Shown: one piece after another, positions 6,943 to 13,975 of the stretch
Position numbering within the stretch: the first letter of the stretch is position 1
Layout of the letters: every line of letters begins with the position of its first letter
DNA from: DASQPE01 sp041488455
GTDB lineage: Bacteria; Gemmatimonadota; Gemmatimonadetes; Gemmatimonadales; GWC2-71-9
NCBI GenBank assembly: GCA_041488455.1
Contig: JBGPPG010000062.1
Location: 1-19,492, forward strand
Length of the DNA: 19,492 bases
Reading direction: 5' to 3'
Translations under genes and position numbers: made by a program
Notes under the pieces: generated by a model
Told to the model about the DNA's origin: nothing
The model's database searches: none
Seen by the model: only the letters and a program-made list of their open reading frames with translations

Positions 6943-7814
6943 GCGTCGTATCCCATCCAGGAATCCGCTCGCGGCTCGGTGGGAAGCGCCGACCGCTTCC
7001 GCTTCCCGGCCCGGCCGCGCTGCGCTTCGATCGCCGCGAGGTCGGCCAAGGTGCGGGCACCGGCCTCCCGGGCGAAACCGAGGAGCCGGGACAGGAGCCG
7101 CGCGGTCACGAGCGCGTCGCCACCAGCACGGTGCCGCGCCGGGTTCTCGAAGCCGAACCAGCGGGTGAGCGTGTCCAGACCGCAGGAGGGAAGGCCCGGC
7201 ACCAGGCGGCGCGACAGCCGCACGGTGCAAAGCCGGGGCCCGTCCAGCGTGAGGTCCCGGGCCCGGCGCAGCTCCGCCGCGAGAAAGGCCCAGTCGAATC
7301 GCGCATTGTGGGCGACGAACACCCGCCCGGCGAGCGCCGAAAGGAGCCGCTCGGCGACTCCCGCAAAGGGCGGGGCCGCCCGCACCATCGCGTTGGTGAT
7401 GCCCGTGACCATCGAGACGGCCGGCGGGATGGGACGCCCCGGATCGACCAGCGCGTCGAGCACTACCTCGCAGCGCGATCCCTGCACCACCACGACGGCG
7501 ACCTCGGTCACCCGGTCGCCGCCGCCAGCGCGGGAGCCGGTCGTCTCCACGTCCACCACGGCAAACGCGCAGTCGTCCAGCAGCGGTGAGCCCTGCACCT
7601 CAACGACCAGCGACCAGCGGCCGTCCGGCAGCTGGCGCACGCGCGGGTCGGGACCCAGCAGGGCCACGGCGATCCGGTCCGCCACGGCGGCCGGCGCTCC
7701 GGCGAGCCCGAGCACGTCGTCGCAGAGCGCGGCCGAGGTCTGAGGCCCGAGCCCCAGCCGCTCGAGCACCCGATCGGAGAGCGTGCGGCCCGGGAGTGCG
7801 GCGACCCCGATCAC
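6939..7814 (-). CDS. DnaQ-like 3'-5' exonuclease (DEDDh) with N-terminal extension
   Basis: 291-residue protein. Residues about 83-250 form a DnaQ/epsilon-type exonuclease. The catalytic set is Asp88 and Glu90 in AVVDVETTG, Asp174 in AHNARFDWAFL, and His228 with Asp233 in ARHRAGGDA, which is the DEDDh pattern. About 80 residues precede it, including DPRVRQLPDGRWSLV (56-70), which looks like the small winged-helix-like module found in front of some DnaQ-family exonucleases. A basic tail (KRKRS near 271-275) ends the protein. It could be a repair or proofreading nuclease; a dedicated polymerase III epsilon role is not shown. The GTG at 7814 overlaps the arcA stop as GTGA. Confidence 0.9.
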   Translation of the reverse strand: MIGVAALPGRTLSDRVLERLGLGPQTSAALCDDVLGLAGAPAAVADRIAVALLGPDPRVRQLPDGRWSLVVEVQGSPLLDDCAFAVVDVETTGSRAGGGDRVTEVAVVVVQGSRCEVVLDALVDPGRPIPPAVSMVTGITNAMVRAAPPFAGVAERLLSALAGRVFVAHNARFDWAFLAAELRRARDLTLDGPRLCTVRLSRRLVPGLPSCGLDTLTRWFGFENPARHRAGGDALVTARLLSRLLGFAREAGARTLADLAAIEAQRGRAGKRKRSALPTEPRADSWMGYDA

Positions 7815-9043
7815 AATGGCGCTCGCCGGAGCGGGAGGGTCATGCAGCGCGGGCCGCCGCCGCCCCGGGCAAGCTCGCTTCCCTCCACCGTGACCACGAT
7901 CCGCTGCCGCGCCTCGGTCCAGTCGTCGAAGGCGAGGAAGTCGCTCGAAGGCACGGCCCGGAAGCCGGCCTCCTTGAGCGCCTCGAGCGTGGCGTAGTTC
8001 CGCCGGTAGCTCACGATCGTGCCCGGCCGGAGGGCGAGGAAGTTGCAGGCCGAGCTCCACTGCTCCCGGTCCTGCGTGGTCCGGTGGCCGCCGCCCGAGA
8101 AAATGGGCTCGAGCGGGAGATTGACCGACCGCAGCGCCGCAAAGAAGTTCGGCATCTCCCGCACGCCATCCTCACCCTTGCGCCGGTGCAGCACGGCGAG
8201 GCGCTCCGGTCCCACGAAGTAGGGCGGATAGACGACGCAGAGATCGCGGTCTACGTGGGTGAAGACCATGTCGAGGTGGATCGCGGTCGGGGCCTTCGGC
8301 ATCACGACCACGATGACGTCGGTGATCCGGGCGCGGGCGAAGACGAGCTCGCAGAGCTGGTCGAGTGCGGCCGGGGACGTCCGCTCGCTGAAGCCGAGGA
8401 CCAGCAGGTCGTCCCGGAGCTGATGGACGTCGCCGCCCTCGAGCGTGTAGTTCACCCGGCGCTCGTCCGAGCCGTCGTAGAGGAGTCCCGCGTTCGCCAG
8501 CTCCGGATGGAACAGGAAGAGCGACTTGATCAGCAGCTCCTCGGTCCAGCGGACGCCGTAGCGCATGGCGCCCACGACGCTGTGGTCGCCGACCACGATG
8601 CCGATGTCGCGAGGGAAGAAGAGGTTCGGCAGTGGCGGCAGCGCGAATCCCTCCTCGTTCAGCGCCCGCGCGATCGGTCCGCTGGGCTCCTCGGTCCCCT
8701 CCACGATCATCCGCACGATCTCCGCGGCCGGTAGCGCGCCCAGCTTCTGCGCCAGCGCGTCCGACGGGATCACGTCCATGGTCTTCGTGATCAGGAAGTT
8801 CCGTGCCTCGGGGTTCTGCAGCACCTCGGCCAGGAGCTTCCGCACCTGGCGCACCTGCGCGAAGCGCGACAGCACCGCCACGAATTGCCGGTGCTCCCGC
8901 TGGGCGGTCTCCAGATCGATGATGTCGTCGTAGAGGTAGTCCTCCCGGGTCCCTGGCGTCACAGCCTGCAGCTCGGTTCCGGGCGTGTGGACCAGGACCG
9001 ACTGCAAGGCGCCGATTTCCGAGGAGATGTGGAGGCAGGACAT
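7811..9043 (-). CDS. arcA: Arginine deiminase
   Basis: 410-residue cytosolic enzyme of the guanidino-group modifying superfamily; it hydrolyses L-arginine to citrulline and ammonia. The catalytic set is in place: Asp146 (FFPRDIG), Glu202 (LEGGDVH), His256 and Asp258 (IHLDMVF), and the nucleophile Cys400 in GGGGPRCMTLPLRR. Spacing of Glu to His (54) matches the characterised Pseudomonas enzyme. The N-terminus MSCLHISSEIGALQSVLVHTPG is typical. ATG 9043 was chosen over an in-frame TTG at 9049; neither has a clear ribosome binding site. No ornithine transcarbamylase, carbamate kinase or antiporter is in the window. It lies just downstream of rex and a heptamer inverted repeat. Confidence 0.93.
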   Translation of the reverse strand: MSCLHISSEIGALQSVLVHTPGTELQAVTPGTREDYLYDDIIDLETAQREHRQFVAVLSRFAQVRQVRKLLAEVLQNPEARNFLITKTMDVIPSDALAQKLGALPAAEIVRMIVEGTEEPSGPIARALNEEGFALPPLPNLFFPRDIGIVVGDHSVVGAMRYGVRWTEELLIKSLFLFHPELANAGLLYDGSDERRVNYTLEGGDVHQLRDDLLVLGFSERTSPAALDQLCELVFARARITDVIVVVMPKAPTAIHLDMVFTHVDRDLCVVYPPYFVGPERLAVLHRRKGEDGVREMPNFFAALRSVNLPLEPIFSGGGHRTTQDREQWSSACNFLALRPGTIVSYRRNYATLEALKEAGFRAVPSSDFLAFDDWTEARQRIVVTVEGSELARGGGGPRCMTLPLRRAPL

Positions 9044-9052
9044 GACCAAGAA

Positions 9053-9139
9053 CGTAAACAGTGAACAGTGAACAGTGAACCGGGGTCGCGCCGTCGATAT
9101 CCGGGCCCCCTGTTCACTGTTTACTGTTCACGGTTCACG
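9053..9139. repeat. Long inverted repeat built of tandem heptamers
   Basis: Each arm is four tandem 7-mers. On the plus strand, 9054-9081 reads GTAAACA, GTGAACA, GTGAACA, GTGAACC. On the minus strand, 9138-9111 reads GTGAACC, GTGAACA, GTAAACA, GTGAACA. The 29-base arms match at 25 positions, and the stem extends by GGGG 9082-9085 pairing with CCCC 9107-9110 around a loop of about 21 bases. It fills nearly the whole rex-arcA gap and is much poorer in GC than its surroundings. No U-tract follows in the arcA direction. It could be a transcript hairpin, a protein-binding iteron array or a dispersed genomic repeat. Confidence 0.85.
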
Positions 9140-9142
9140 CAG

Positions 9143-9763
9143 TTACCGGTTTGTCAGCGCGTAGCTCAGCGTCTCCAGCTCCAGCGCCAGGTTCACCGTC
9201 TTCACCACGACGTCGTTCGGCACAGCGAGCTGGAGTGGCGCGAAGTTGAGGATCGCCCGGACCCCCAGCCGCACGAGCCGGTCGGCGACCGCCTGGGCCG
9301 CCTCGGCCGGGGTCACGAGCACCGCCATGTCCACCGGCTGGCGACCCAGCTCCGCTTCCAGGTTCGCGATGTCCAGCACCGCGAGCCCGTTCCACTGGCG
9401 GCCGATCTTGCCCGGGTCGGCGTCGAAGATGGCCACGATGTCGAACCCGCGCTGCTTGAACCCGCGATACTGGACGAGGGCGCTCCCGATCTTCCCCGCC
9501 CCGATCATCGCCACCCGGTAGCGGCGCTCGAGCCCGAGGATCTCCCGCAGCCTTCCCCCGAGCTCGGGGACGGCATAGCCGAGCCCACGCTTGCCGAAGG
9601 AGCCGAAGAAGGACAGATCCTTTCGCACCTGCGCTGACGTCGTCCCGCCGCGGGACGCCAACGCCTCGGAGCTGATCGTGTCGATCCCCTGCTCCTCGAA
9701 CTCCTCCAGGAACCGCAGGTACAGCGAGAGACGGCGGACCGTGCTCTCCGCGACTTTGCGCAT
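9143..9763 (-). CDS. rex: Redox-sensing transcriptional repressor Rex
   Basis: 206-residue NADH/NAD+-responsive repressor. Residues 1-75 form a winged helix beginning MRKVAESTVRRLSLYLRFLEE, with the DNA-contact stretch TTSAQVRKDLSFFGSFGKRGLGY (41-63). Residues 80-190 form a Rossmann domain with GAGKIGSAL at 88-96 and DADPGKIGR at 114-122. A C-terminal domain-swap helix ends the protein. Length matches the family. Rex binds DNA when NADH is low and releases it when NADH accumulates. A perfect Rex operator lies between its own promoter and start codon, so it is very likely autoregulated. No strong ribosome binding site precedes the ATG at 9763. Confidence 0.97.
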   Translation of the reverse strand: MRKVAESTVRRLSLYLRFLEEFEEQGIDTISSEALASRGGTTSAQVRKDLSFFGSFGKRGLGYAVPELGGRLREILGLERRYRVAMIGAGKIGSALVQYRGFKQRGFDIVAIFDADPGKIGRQWNGLAVLDIANLEAELGRQPVDMAVLVTPAEAAQAVADRLVRLGVRAILNFAPLQLAVPNDVVVKTVNLALELETLSYALTNR

Positions 9764-9774
9764 GCGTGAGGCGT

Positions 9775-9794
9775 TTTGTGAAATGTTTCACAAA
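9775..9794. promoter_or_regulatory. Rex operator
   Basis: Plus-strand sequence TTTGTGAAATGTTTCACAAA is a perfect 9-bp inverted repeat (TTTGTGAAA / TTTCACAAA) with a 2-base centre. It contains the known Rex consensus TTGTGAAnnnnTTCACAA without mismatch. It lies 12 bases upstream of the rex start codon and begins 2 bases after the rsmA stop, overlapping the predicted transcription start of rex. Confidence 0.93.
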
Positions 9795-9821
9795 GCTAGT
9801 CCGCCTCCCACCCCTCGTCAA
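9793..9821 (-). promoter_or_regulatory. Probable rex promoter inside the rsmA 3' end
   Basis: On the minus strand TTGACG (9821-9816, 5 of 6 to the -35 consensus) is separated by 17 bases from TAGCTT (9798-9793, 3 of 6 to the -10 consensus). The -10 covers the rsmA stop codon and touches the edge of the Rex operator, so bound Rex would block initiation. The weak -10 makes this moderate evidence. Confidence 0.5.
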
Positions 9822-10617
9822 CGAGCACCGCGAGGAGCGCGACGAACTCGGGCACGCCAAGCGTCTCAGGCCGCACGTCCGGCGGAAGCGCCGCGCGCCC
9901 CAGAACCCCGGCGGCCGCGGCCGGGCTCAGTCCGGTGAGCTCGCGCAGGGCCCGAAGCAGCTGCTTCCGGCGAAAGCCGAACAGCCCGACCACGAGCCGC
10001 CGGAACGCGTGCCGGGCTTCGTCGCTCACAGCGGGGACGGCCAACGGTCGGAGCCGCAGCACCGCAGAGTCCACCCGCGGACGTGGCGTGAACGCTCCCG
10101 CCGGCACCCGGAACAGCAGCTCGGCGGCCGCGACCGCCTGCACGCCGACGCTGAGGGCCCCGTACGCCTCGCCCCCCGGCGGTGCCGCAACCCGCTCCGC
10201 GACCTCCCGCTGCACCAGAAACACGACCCGCGCGGGACGAGGCGGCTCGAGCGCTTTCTCCAGCAGCGGCGAGGTGAGGTTGTAGGGGATGTTGCCGGCG
10301 ACCAGATACCCGGGGACCGGGGTGGCCGTGCCCCGCGCCACGCCGGCGAGAGCGTGCCAGTCGGCCTCGAGTGCGTCGGCTTCGACGACGGTCACGCCGG
10401 GCAGCCGCTCGCGGAGTGCCGGCACGAGCGCGCGATCCTTCTCCACGGCAACGACGCGCCCCGCCCGCTCGGCCAGTGCCGCCGTAAGCCCGCCGGGACC
10501 GGGCCCGATCTCCAGCACGGTATCGCTCCGACCCGCCTCGACCGCGTCGGCGATGCGGCCGAGGATCCGCGGATCAGTCAGGAAGTGCTGGCCGAGGCGT
10601 TTCTTTGCGTAGGGCAT
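9796..10617 (-). CDS. rsmA: 16S rRNA (adenine1518-N6/adenine1519-N6)-dimethyltransferase
   Basis: 273-residue SAM-dependent methyltransferase (KsgA) that dimethylates two adjacent adenines in the 3' terminal hairpin of 16S rRNA late in 30S assembly. It begins MPYAKKRLGQHFLTD. SAM motif I is VLEIGPGPGGLT (34-45), VAVEKD (56-61) binds the SAM ribose, and GNIPYNLTSPLL (108-119) is catalytic motif IV. The C-terminal helical part has FGFRRKQLLRALR. The ATG at 10617 follows the phosphatase stop by 16 bases without a strong ribosome binding site. Its 3' end carries the probable rex promoter. Confidence 0.97.
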   Translation of the reverse strand: MPYAKKRLGQHFLTDPRILGRIADAVEAGRSDTVLEIGPGPGGLTAALAERAGRVVAVEKDRALVPALRERLPGVTVVEADALEADWHALAGVARGTATPVPGYLVAGNIPYNLTSPLLEKALEPPRPARVVFLVQREVAERVAAPPGGEAYGALSVGVQAVAAAELLFRVPAGAFTPRPRVDSAVLRLRPLAVPAVSDEARHAFRRLVVGLFGFRRKQLLRALRELTGLSPAAAAGVLGRAALPPDVRPETLGVPEFVALLAVLVDEGWEAD

Positions 10618-10633
10618 GGAGAGAGCAAACACG

Positions 10634-12175
10634 CTACTTCGCAGGATTGAGCCGAAGTACCAGCAGCGTCCTGTCGTCGATCGGCGGCGAGGCGAACCCG
10701 TCCGCCTCGGCATACACCGCCTCGAGGATCGCCTCCGGCGATTCGGTGCGGTGGGCCAGCACGATGTCCAGGATCCGCCCCTCCCCGAAGCGCTCGCCGC
10801 TTGCGTTCCGCGCGTCCACCAGTCCATCGGTGCAAAGACAGAGCAGGTCATCGGCGGCCGACCAGGGCAGTTGGCGCTGCTCGATGCCGCCGGGCGTGGC
10901 CAGCCCGATCGGCGGAGCCGTCGCCTCGAGCCGCTCGGGATCTCCGACCCTCGGCACGCGAAAAGCATACGGGTGGCCGGCGTTGGCGTACGACAGTCGC
11001 CCCGCGATGGGGTCGAGCACTCCGTAGAAGACCGTGAAGTACATCTCGGTCGTCTGGAGCTCGGCGCCGAGGCTTTCGAGCAGCGCGGAGAGGGTCTCGT
11101 CCGGCGTCACCGCGGCGCCCGCGTGGATGCCGGCCGCCGACATGACGAGGGCCATGATGAGAGCCGCGGAGAACCCGTGCGACGCCACGTCGCCGAGCAT
11201 GACGCCGACGCGCCCGCGGCCCAGTCGAGTGAAGGTGTAGAAATCACCGCCCACGGACTCCGCGGGCACGCATCGCGCCGCGAGACGGGCGTCGCCCTGA
11301 AGCACCGAGGGATGCGGGAGCAGCTTGAGCTGGAGATCGTGCGCCAGCTCGAGCTCGCGACGGATGCGCTGCTGCCGGAGGTCGCGCGTCACCAGACGGG
11401 CGTTCTCGACCGCGGCGCCGATCTGATTGGCGACCGCGGTCACCAGCTTCCGGTCGGAGATGGTGAACCGATCGCCGCCGATGCGATCGGTGAGGTTGAT
11501 CACCCCGACGCAGCGGGTGCTGCCACCGGGCACCGCGTAGCAGATGGGCAGGCTCAGGAAGGCTCGGCCCTTGTAGCCGCGCCCGCCGTCCCCGTCGTGC
11601 GCCTCTTCCGTCGATCCCTCGGGCGGCTCATACGCCAATACCCGGCGCTCGCGGAAGACCCGCGCCGCGATGGAGACGTCGTCTTCGGGGGAGATGGGAG
11701 CGACCTGCTCGGAGCTGAAGCCGCGGGCGGCGACCGTCCGCAAGAGACCCGTCGCCTCGTCGTACACCATGATCGAGGCCCGCCGCGCGCCCACCACACT
11801 GCTCACCTCGCGCACGATGGTCTGCGCCGCCTCGTCCAGGCGGGTGGTCTGCCCCAGAATCTCGCTGATCGCGTAGAGGAGATCGATCTCCTCGTACCGG
11901 CTCGCCAGCTCCTCAGCCAGAAACGCACGCTGGCGCTCCGCGTCGAGGAGCGCGGCCACGATGGGCCGGACCAGCTCGACCTTGGCGTCGCTCGCGCCCT
12001 GATCGCCGACCGAGGTCTCGACCCAGTAGCCCTGCATCCCCGGCACGGGATCGAGCCGTACGGATCCGGTGGGAGTAGGCACCAGCCCGCCTGCGCGCGG
12101 GATCGGCGGGATCCAGCCCGGGTCGCCGCCGGCGGCCACGCGCAGGCGACGACCGTCGAAACGCCACAGACGCAC
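10634..12175 (-). CDS. GAF domain and SpoIIE-type PP2C serine phosphatase
   Basis: 513-residue cytosolic PPM phosphatase of the RsbU/SpoIIE branch, expected to dephosphorylate the neighbouring STAS antagonist. Residues 1-100 are an N-terminal region ending in a probable coiled coil. A GAF sensory domain spans about 112-262 (LDEAAQTIV ... VGVINLTDR ... VANQIGAAVENARL). The phosphatase spans about 273-510, with SVGGDFY (307-313), LGDVASHG (327-334), NAGHPY (398-403), CTDGLVDA (448-455) and the metal-binding DDRTLLVL (500-507). GTG 12175 is preceded at 4 bases by GGAGG. The frame is open and protein-like upstream into the kinase gene but has no usual start codon there, so the true start is uncertain. 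Confidence 0.92.
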   Translation of the reverse strand: MRLWRFDGRRLRVAAGGDPGWIPPIPRAGGLVPTPTGSVRLDPVPGMQGYWVETSVGDQGASDAKVELVRPIVAALLDAERQRAFLAEELASRYEEIDLLYAISEILGQTTRLDEAAQTIVREVSSVVGARRASIMVYDEATGLLRTVAARGFSSEQVAPISPEDDVSIAARVFRERRVLAYEPPEGSTEEAHDGDGGRGYKGRAFLSLPICYAVPGGSTRCVGVINLTDRIGGDRFTISDRKLVTAVANQIGAAVENARLVTRDLRQQRIRRELELAHDLQLKLLPHPSVLQGDARLAARCVPAESVGGDFYTFTRLGRGRVGVMLGDVASHGFSAALIMALVMSAAGIHAGAAVTPDETLSALLESLGAELQTTEMYFTVFYGVLDPIAGRLSYANAGHPYAFRVPRVGDPERLEATAPPIGLATPGGIEQRQLPWSAADDLLCLCTDGLVDARNASGERFGEGRILDIVLAHRTESPEAILEAVYAEADGFASPPIDDRTLLVLRLNPAK

Positions 12176-12225
12176 CCGTCCTCCGACGAGCGCGCCAAGG
12201 CCTTCGAGGATGTCGTCGAGCCGCG

Positions 12226-12690
12226 CTACCGGCGGCGCAGCGTCATGCAGATGGAGTTTCCCTGCTCGTTGAAATGGACCGCGTCCACGAGCTTCCGGAT
12301 GAGATAGAGGCCGCGGCCGCAGATCTCGCCGATCTGCTCGGGCCGGACGGGTTCCGGGACTTGGGTGGGATCGAAGCCGATGCCTTCGTCGGTGACCTGC
12401 ACGCAGATCCGGTCGGGGAAGAGCTCGGCGTCCACGAGTACGGACTTGCCTGGCGCTTCCTGATTGCCGCGCATTACGGCGTTGGCGAGCGCCTCGGCGA
12501 CCGCGACCTGAAGCCGGAACCGGAGCCGTTCGCTCGCCTCCGTCCCGGCGAGGCAATGCCGGGTAACCAGGCTCACCGTCTGCTCGATGCACGCGACGTC
12601 GCTCGGCATCCGGACCTGCACCTGCGTGGCGACGGCCGGGACGCCGGAGCCGGGGGTACGGCGGACGCAGAGCTGGAGTGGGGAGGTCAT
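12226..12690 (-). CDS. RsbW/SpoIIAB-like anti-sigma serine kinase
   Basis: 154-residue GHKL ATPase-fold protein. The N box is EALANAVMRGN (66-76), the G1 box DEGIGFD (101-107), and the G2 box GRGLYLI (125-131). It has no histidine kinase dimerisation domain, which points to the anti-sigma/serine kinase family. In partner switching such a protein binds either a sigma factor or a dephosphorylated STAS antagonist, and phosphorylates the latter. It starts at ATG 12690, five bases after the STAS gene stop, and the phosphatase gene follows. No sigma factor gene is in the window, so the ultimate target is unknown. Confidence 0.92.
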   Translation of the reverse strand: MTSPLQLCVRRTPGSGVPAVATQVQVRMPSDVACIEQTVSLVTRHCLAGTEASERLRFRLQVAVAEALANAVMRGNQEAPGKSVLVDAELFPDRICVQVTDEGIGFDPTQVPEPVRPEQIGEICGRGLYLIRKLVDAVHFNEQGNSICMTLRRR

Positions 12691-12695
12691 CGCGA

Positions 12696-13031
12696 TCAGA
12701 AGTTGGCGAGCGCCTGCTCGGGGGTGTCCGCGATGGCGAACAGGGTATCGAGCTTGGTCAGCTCGAAGAGAGACCGAAGATCCTCGTTCAGCCCCGACAG
12801 GCGGAGCTCGCCGCCCAGCTCCCGAACCCGCTTGGAGAGAGAGACGAGGGCGCCGAGGCCGGAGGAGTCGATATAGCCGGTGCGGGCGAAATCGATGAGG
12901 AACTTGCGCTCCCCGTGGTCCAGGGCCCCACCGATCAAGTCCTTGAGCTCCTGTCGGTTACCGACGATGAGCTGACCGTCCACCCGCACTACCACGACCC
13001 CGCCGGAGTCCTTCGTTTGGTGAAACCCCAT
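12696..13031 (-). CDS. STAS-domain anti-sigma factor antagonist
   Basis: 111-residue single-domain STAS protein of the RsbV/SpoIIAA family. The conserved phosphorylation loop is YIDSSGLGALVS (53-64), where Ser56 or Ser57 would be the kinase target. LIDFARTG precedes it and LSGLNEDLRSLFELTKLDTLF follows, as in the family. When dephosphorylated it should sequester the neighbouring kinase. The ATG at 13031 has a good ribosome binding site (GAGGGAG, about 7 bases upstream). It begins 11 bases after the pta stop, so it may share that transcript. Confidence 0.94.
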   Translation of the reverse strand: MGFHQTKDSGGVVVVRVDGQLIVGNRQELKDLIGGALDHGERKFLIDFARTGYIDSSGLGALVSLSKRVRELGGELRLSGLNEDLRSLFELTKLDTLFAIADTPEQALANF

Positions 13032-13042
13032 GCTCGTCTCCC

Positions 13043-13975
13043 TCAGAGGGTCGGGTCCTGCAGCAGGGCCACCGCCGCAGCCACCTCGACAATATCATCG
13101 GCGGTCGCCCCGCGTGAAAGGTCGGCCATCGGCCGGCGGAGGCCCTGGAGGATAGGGCCGAGCGCCGCCGCTCCGGCCAGCCGCTGGACCAGCTTGTAAG
13201 CGATGTTGCCCGCGTCGAGGTCCGGGAACACGAGCACGTTGGCGCGCCCGCCCACCGGCGACCCGGGCGCCTTGCGCTCGGCGATCGCGGGCACGAGTGC
13301 CGCATCCACCTGGATCTCACCATCGGAGTCGATCCCCGGCGCGAGGTCGCGGAAGCGGAGCGCCGCATCGCGCACGCGGTCCACCGGCGCGCCCCGTGCG
13401 CTGCCCTTCGTGCTGTAGGAGAGGAAGGCGACACGGGGCACGTCGCCCAGCAGCCGGGTGCGGTCCCGCGCCGCCGCCAGCGCGATCTGCGCCAGCTGCT
13501 CCGACGTGGGCTCCGGCACGACCGCGCAGTCGGTGAAGGTGAGGACGGTGTCGCTGGGGAGCACCATGTAGAAGGCGGAGCTCACCAAGGCCACGCCGGG
13601 CGCGGTACCGATCGCCCAGAGCGCGGCCCGGATGACGTCGGCCGTCGAGTGCACGGCACCGCCGAGGCAGCCGTCGGCCTCTCCCAGCGCGACGAGGGCC
13701 GCCCCGAAGTTGAGCGGCTCGCTCGCGATCTCCAGCGCGTGGACGCCGTCGCGGATCTTCTCCGGGCGGCGGCTGCGGAGATGGTTGGCGACGCGCTGGA
13801 GCCGCGGATCGTGCTCGGGCTCGATGCCGCCGGCGCCGAGCACGATCGGCTCGGCGATCCCCTCCCGCCTGAGGCGCTCGGCCGCGGTGCGAACGCGGCC
13901 GTCCTCGCCCTCCACCAGCACGATGCGGCTCTTGCGGGCCGCCGCTCGCACAAGGAGGTCGCGGCGGAAGCTCAT
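13043..13975 (-). CDS. pta: Phosphate acetyltransferase
   Basis: 310-residue cytosolic enzyme interconverting acetyl-CoA plus phosphate and acetyl phosphate plus CoA. Recognisable blocks are ADGCLGGAVHSTADVIRAAL (100-119), FLSYSTKGSA (184-193), VDAALVPAIAERKAPGSPVGGRANVLVFPDLDAGNIAYKLVQRL in three adjoining blocks (223-266), and GPILQGLRRPMADLSRGA (273-290). It is the short form without the N-terminal DRTGG or regulatory region. The related phosphate butyryltransferase is an alternative, but the C-terminal blocks fit Pta better. The ATG at 13975 overlaps the coaD stop as ATGA. No acetate kinase gene is in the window. Confidence 0.93.
   Translation of the reverse strand: MSFRRDLLVRAAARKSRIVLVEGEDGRVRTAAERLRREGIAEPIVLGAGGIEPEHDPRLQRVANHLRSRRPEKIRDGVHALEIASEPLNFGAALVALGEADGCLGGAVHSTADVIRAALWAIGTAPGVALVSSAFYMVLPSDTVLTFTDCAVVPEPTSEQLAQIALAAARDRTRLLGDVPRVAFLSYSTKGSARGAPVDRVRDAALRFRDLAPGIDSDGEIQVDAALVPAIAERKAPGSPVGGRANVLVFPDLDAGNIAYKLVQRLAGAAALGPILQGLRRPMADLSRGATADDIVEVAAAVALLQDPTL

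Noticed and set aside
4916..7060. Apparent 714-residue protein joining an unknown N-terminal half to the acyltransferase
   Set aside because: The N-terminal half is an out-of-frame reading of the hydrolase and exonuclease genes. The family-like protein begins at GTG 6013 with a GTGA overlap.
9053..9139. CRISPR array or additional Rex operators in the heptamer repeats
   Set aside because: There are no spacers between the 7-base units, and the units lack the TTGTGAA half-site, having only the shorter GTGAAC core. Neither idea fits.
9044..9142. A separate arcA promoter
   Set aside because: No acceptable -35/-10 pair is visible in the repeat-filled gap on the minus strand, so co-transcription with rex is the simpler reading, though unproven.
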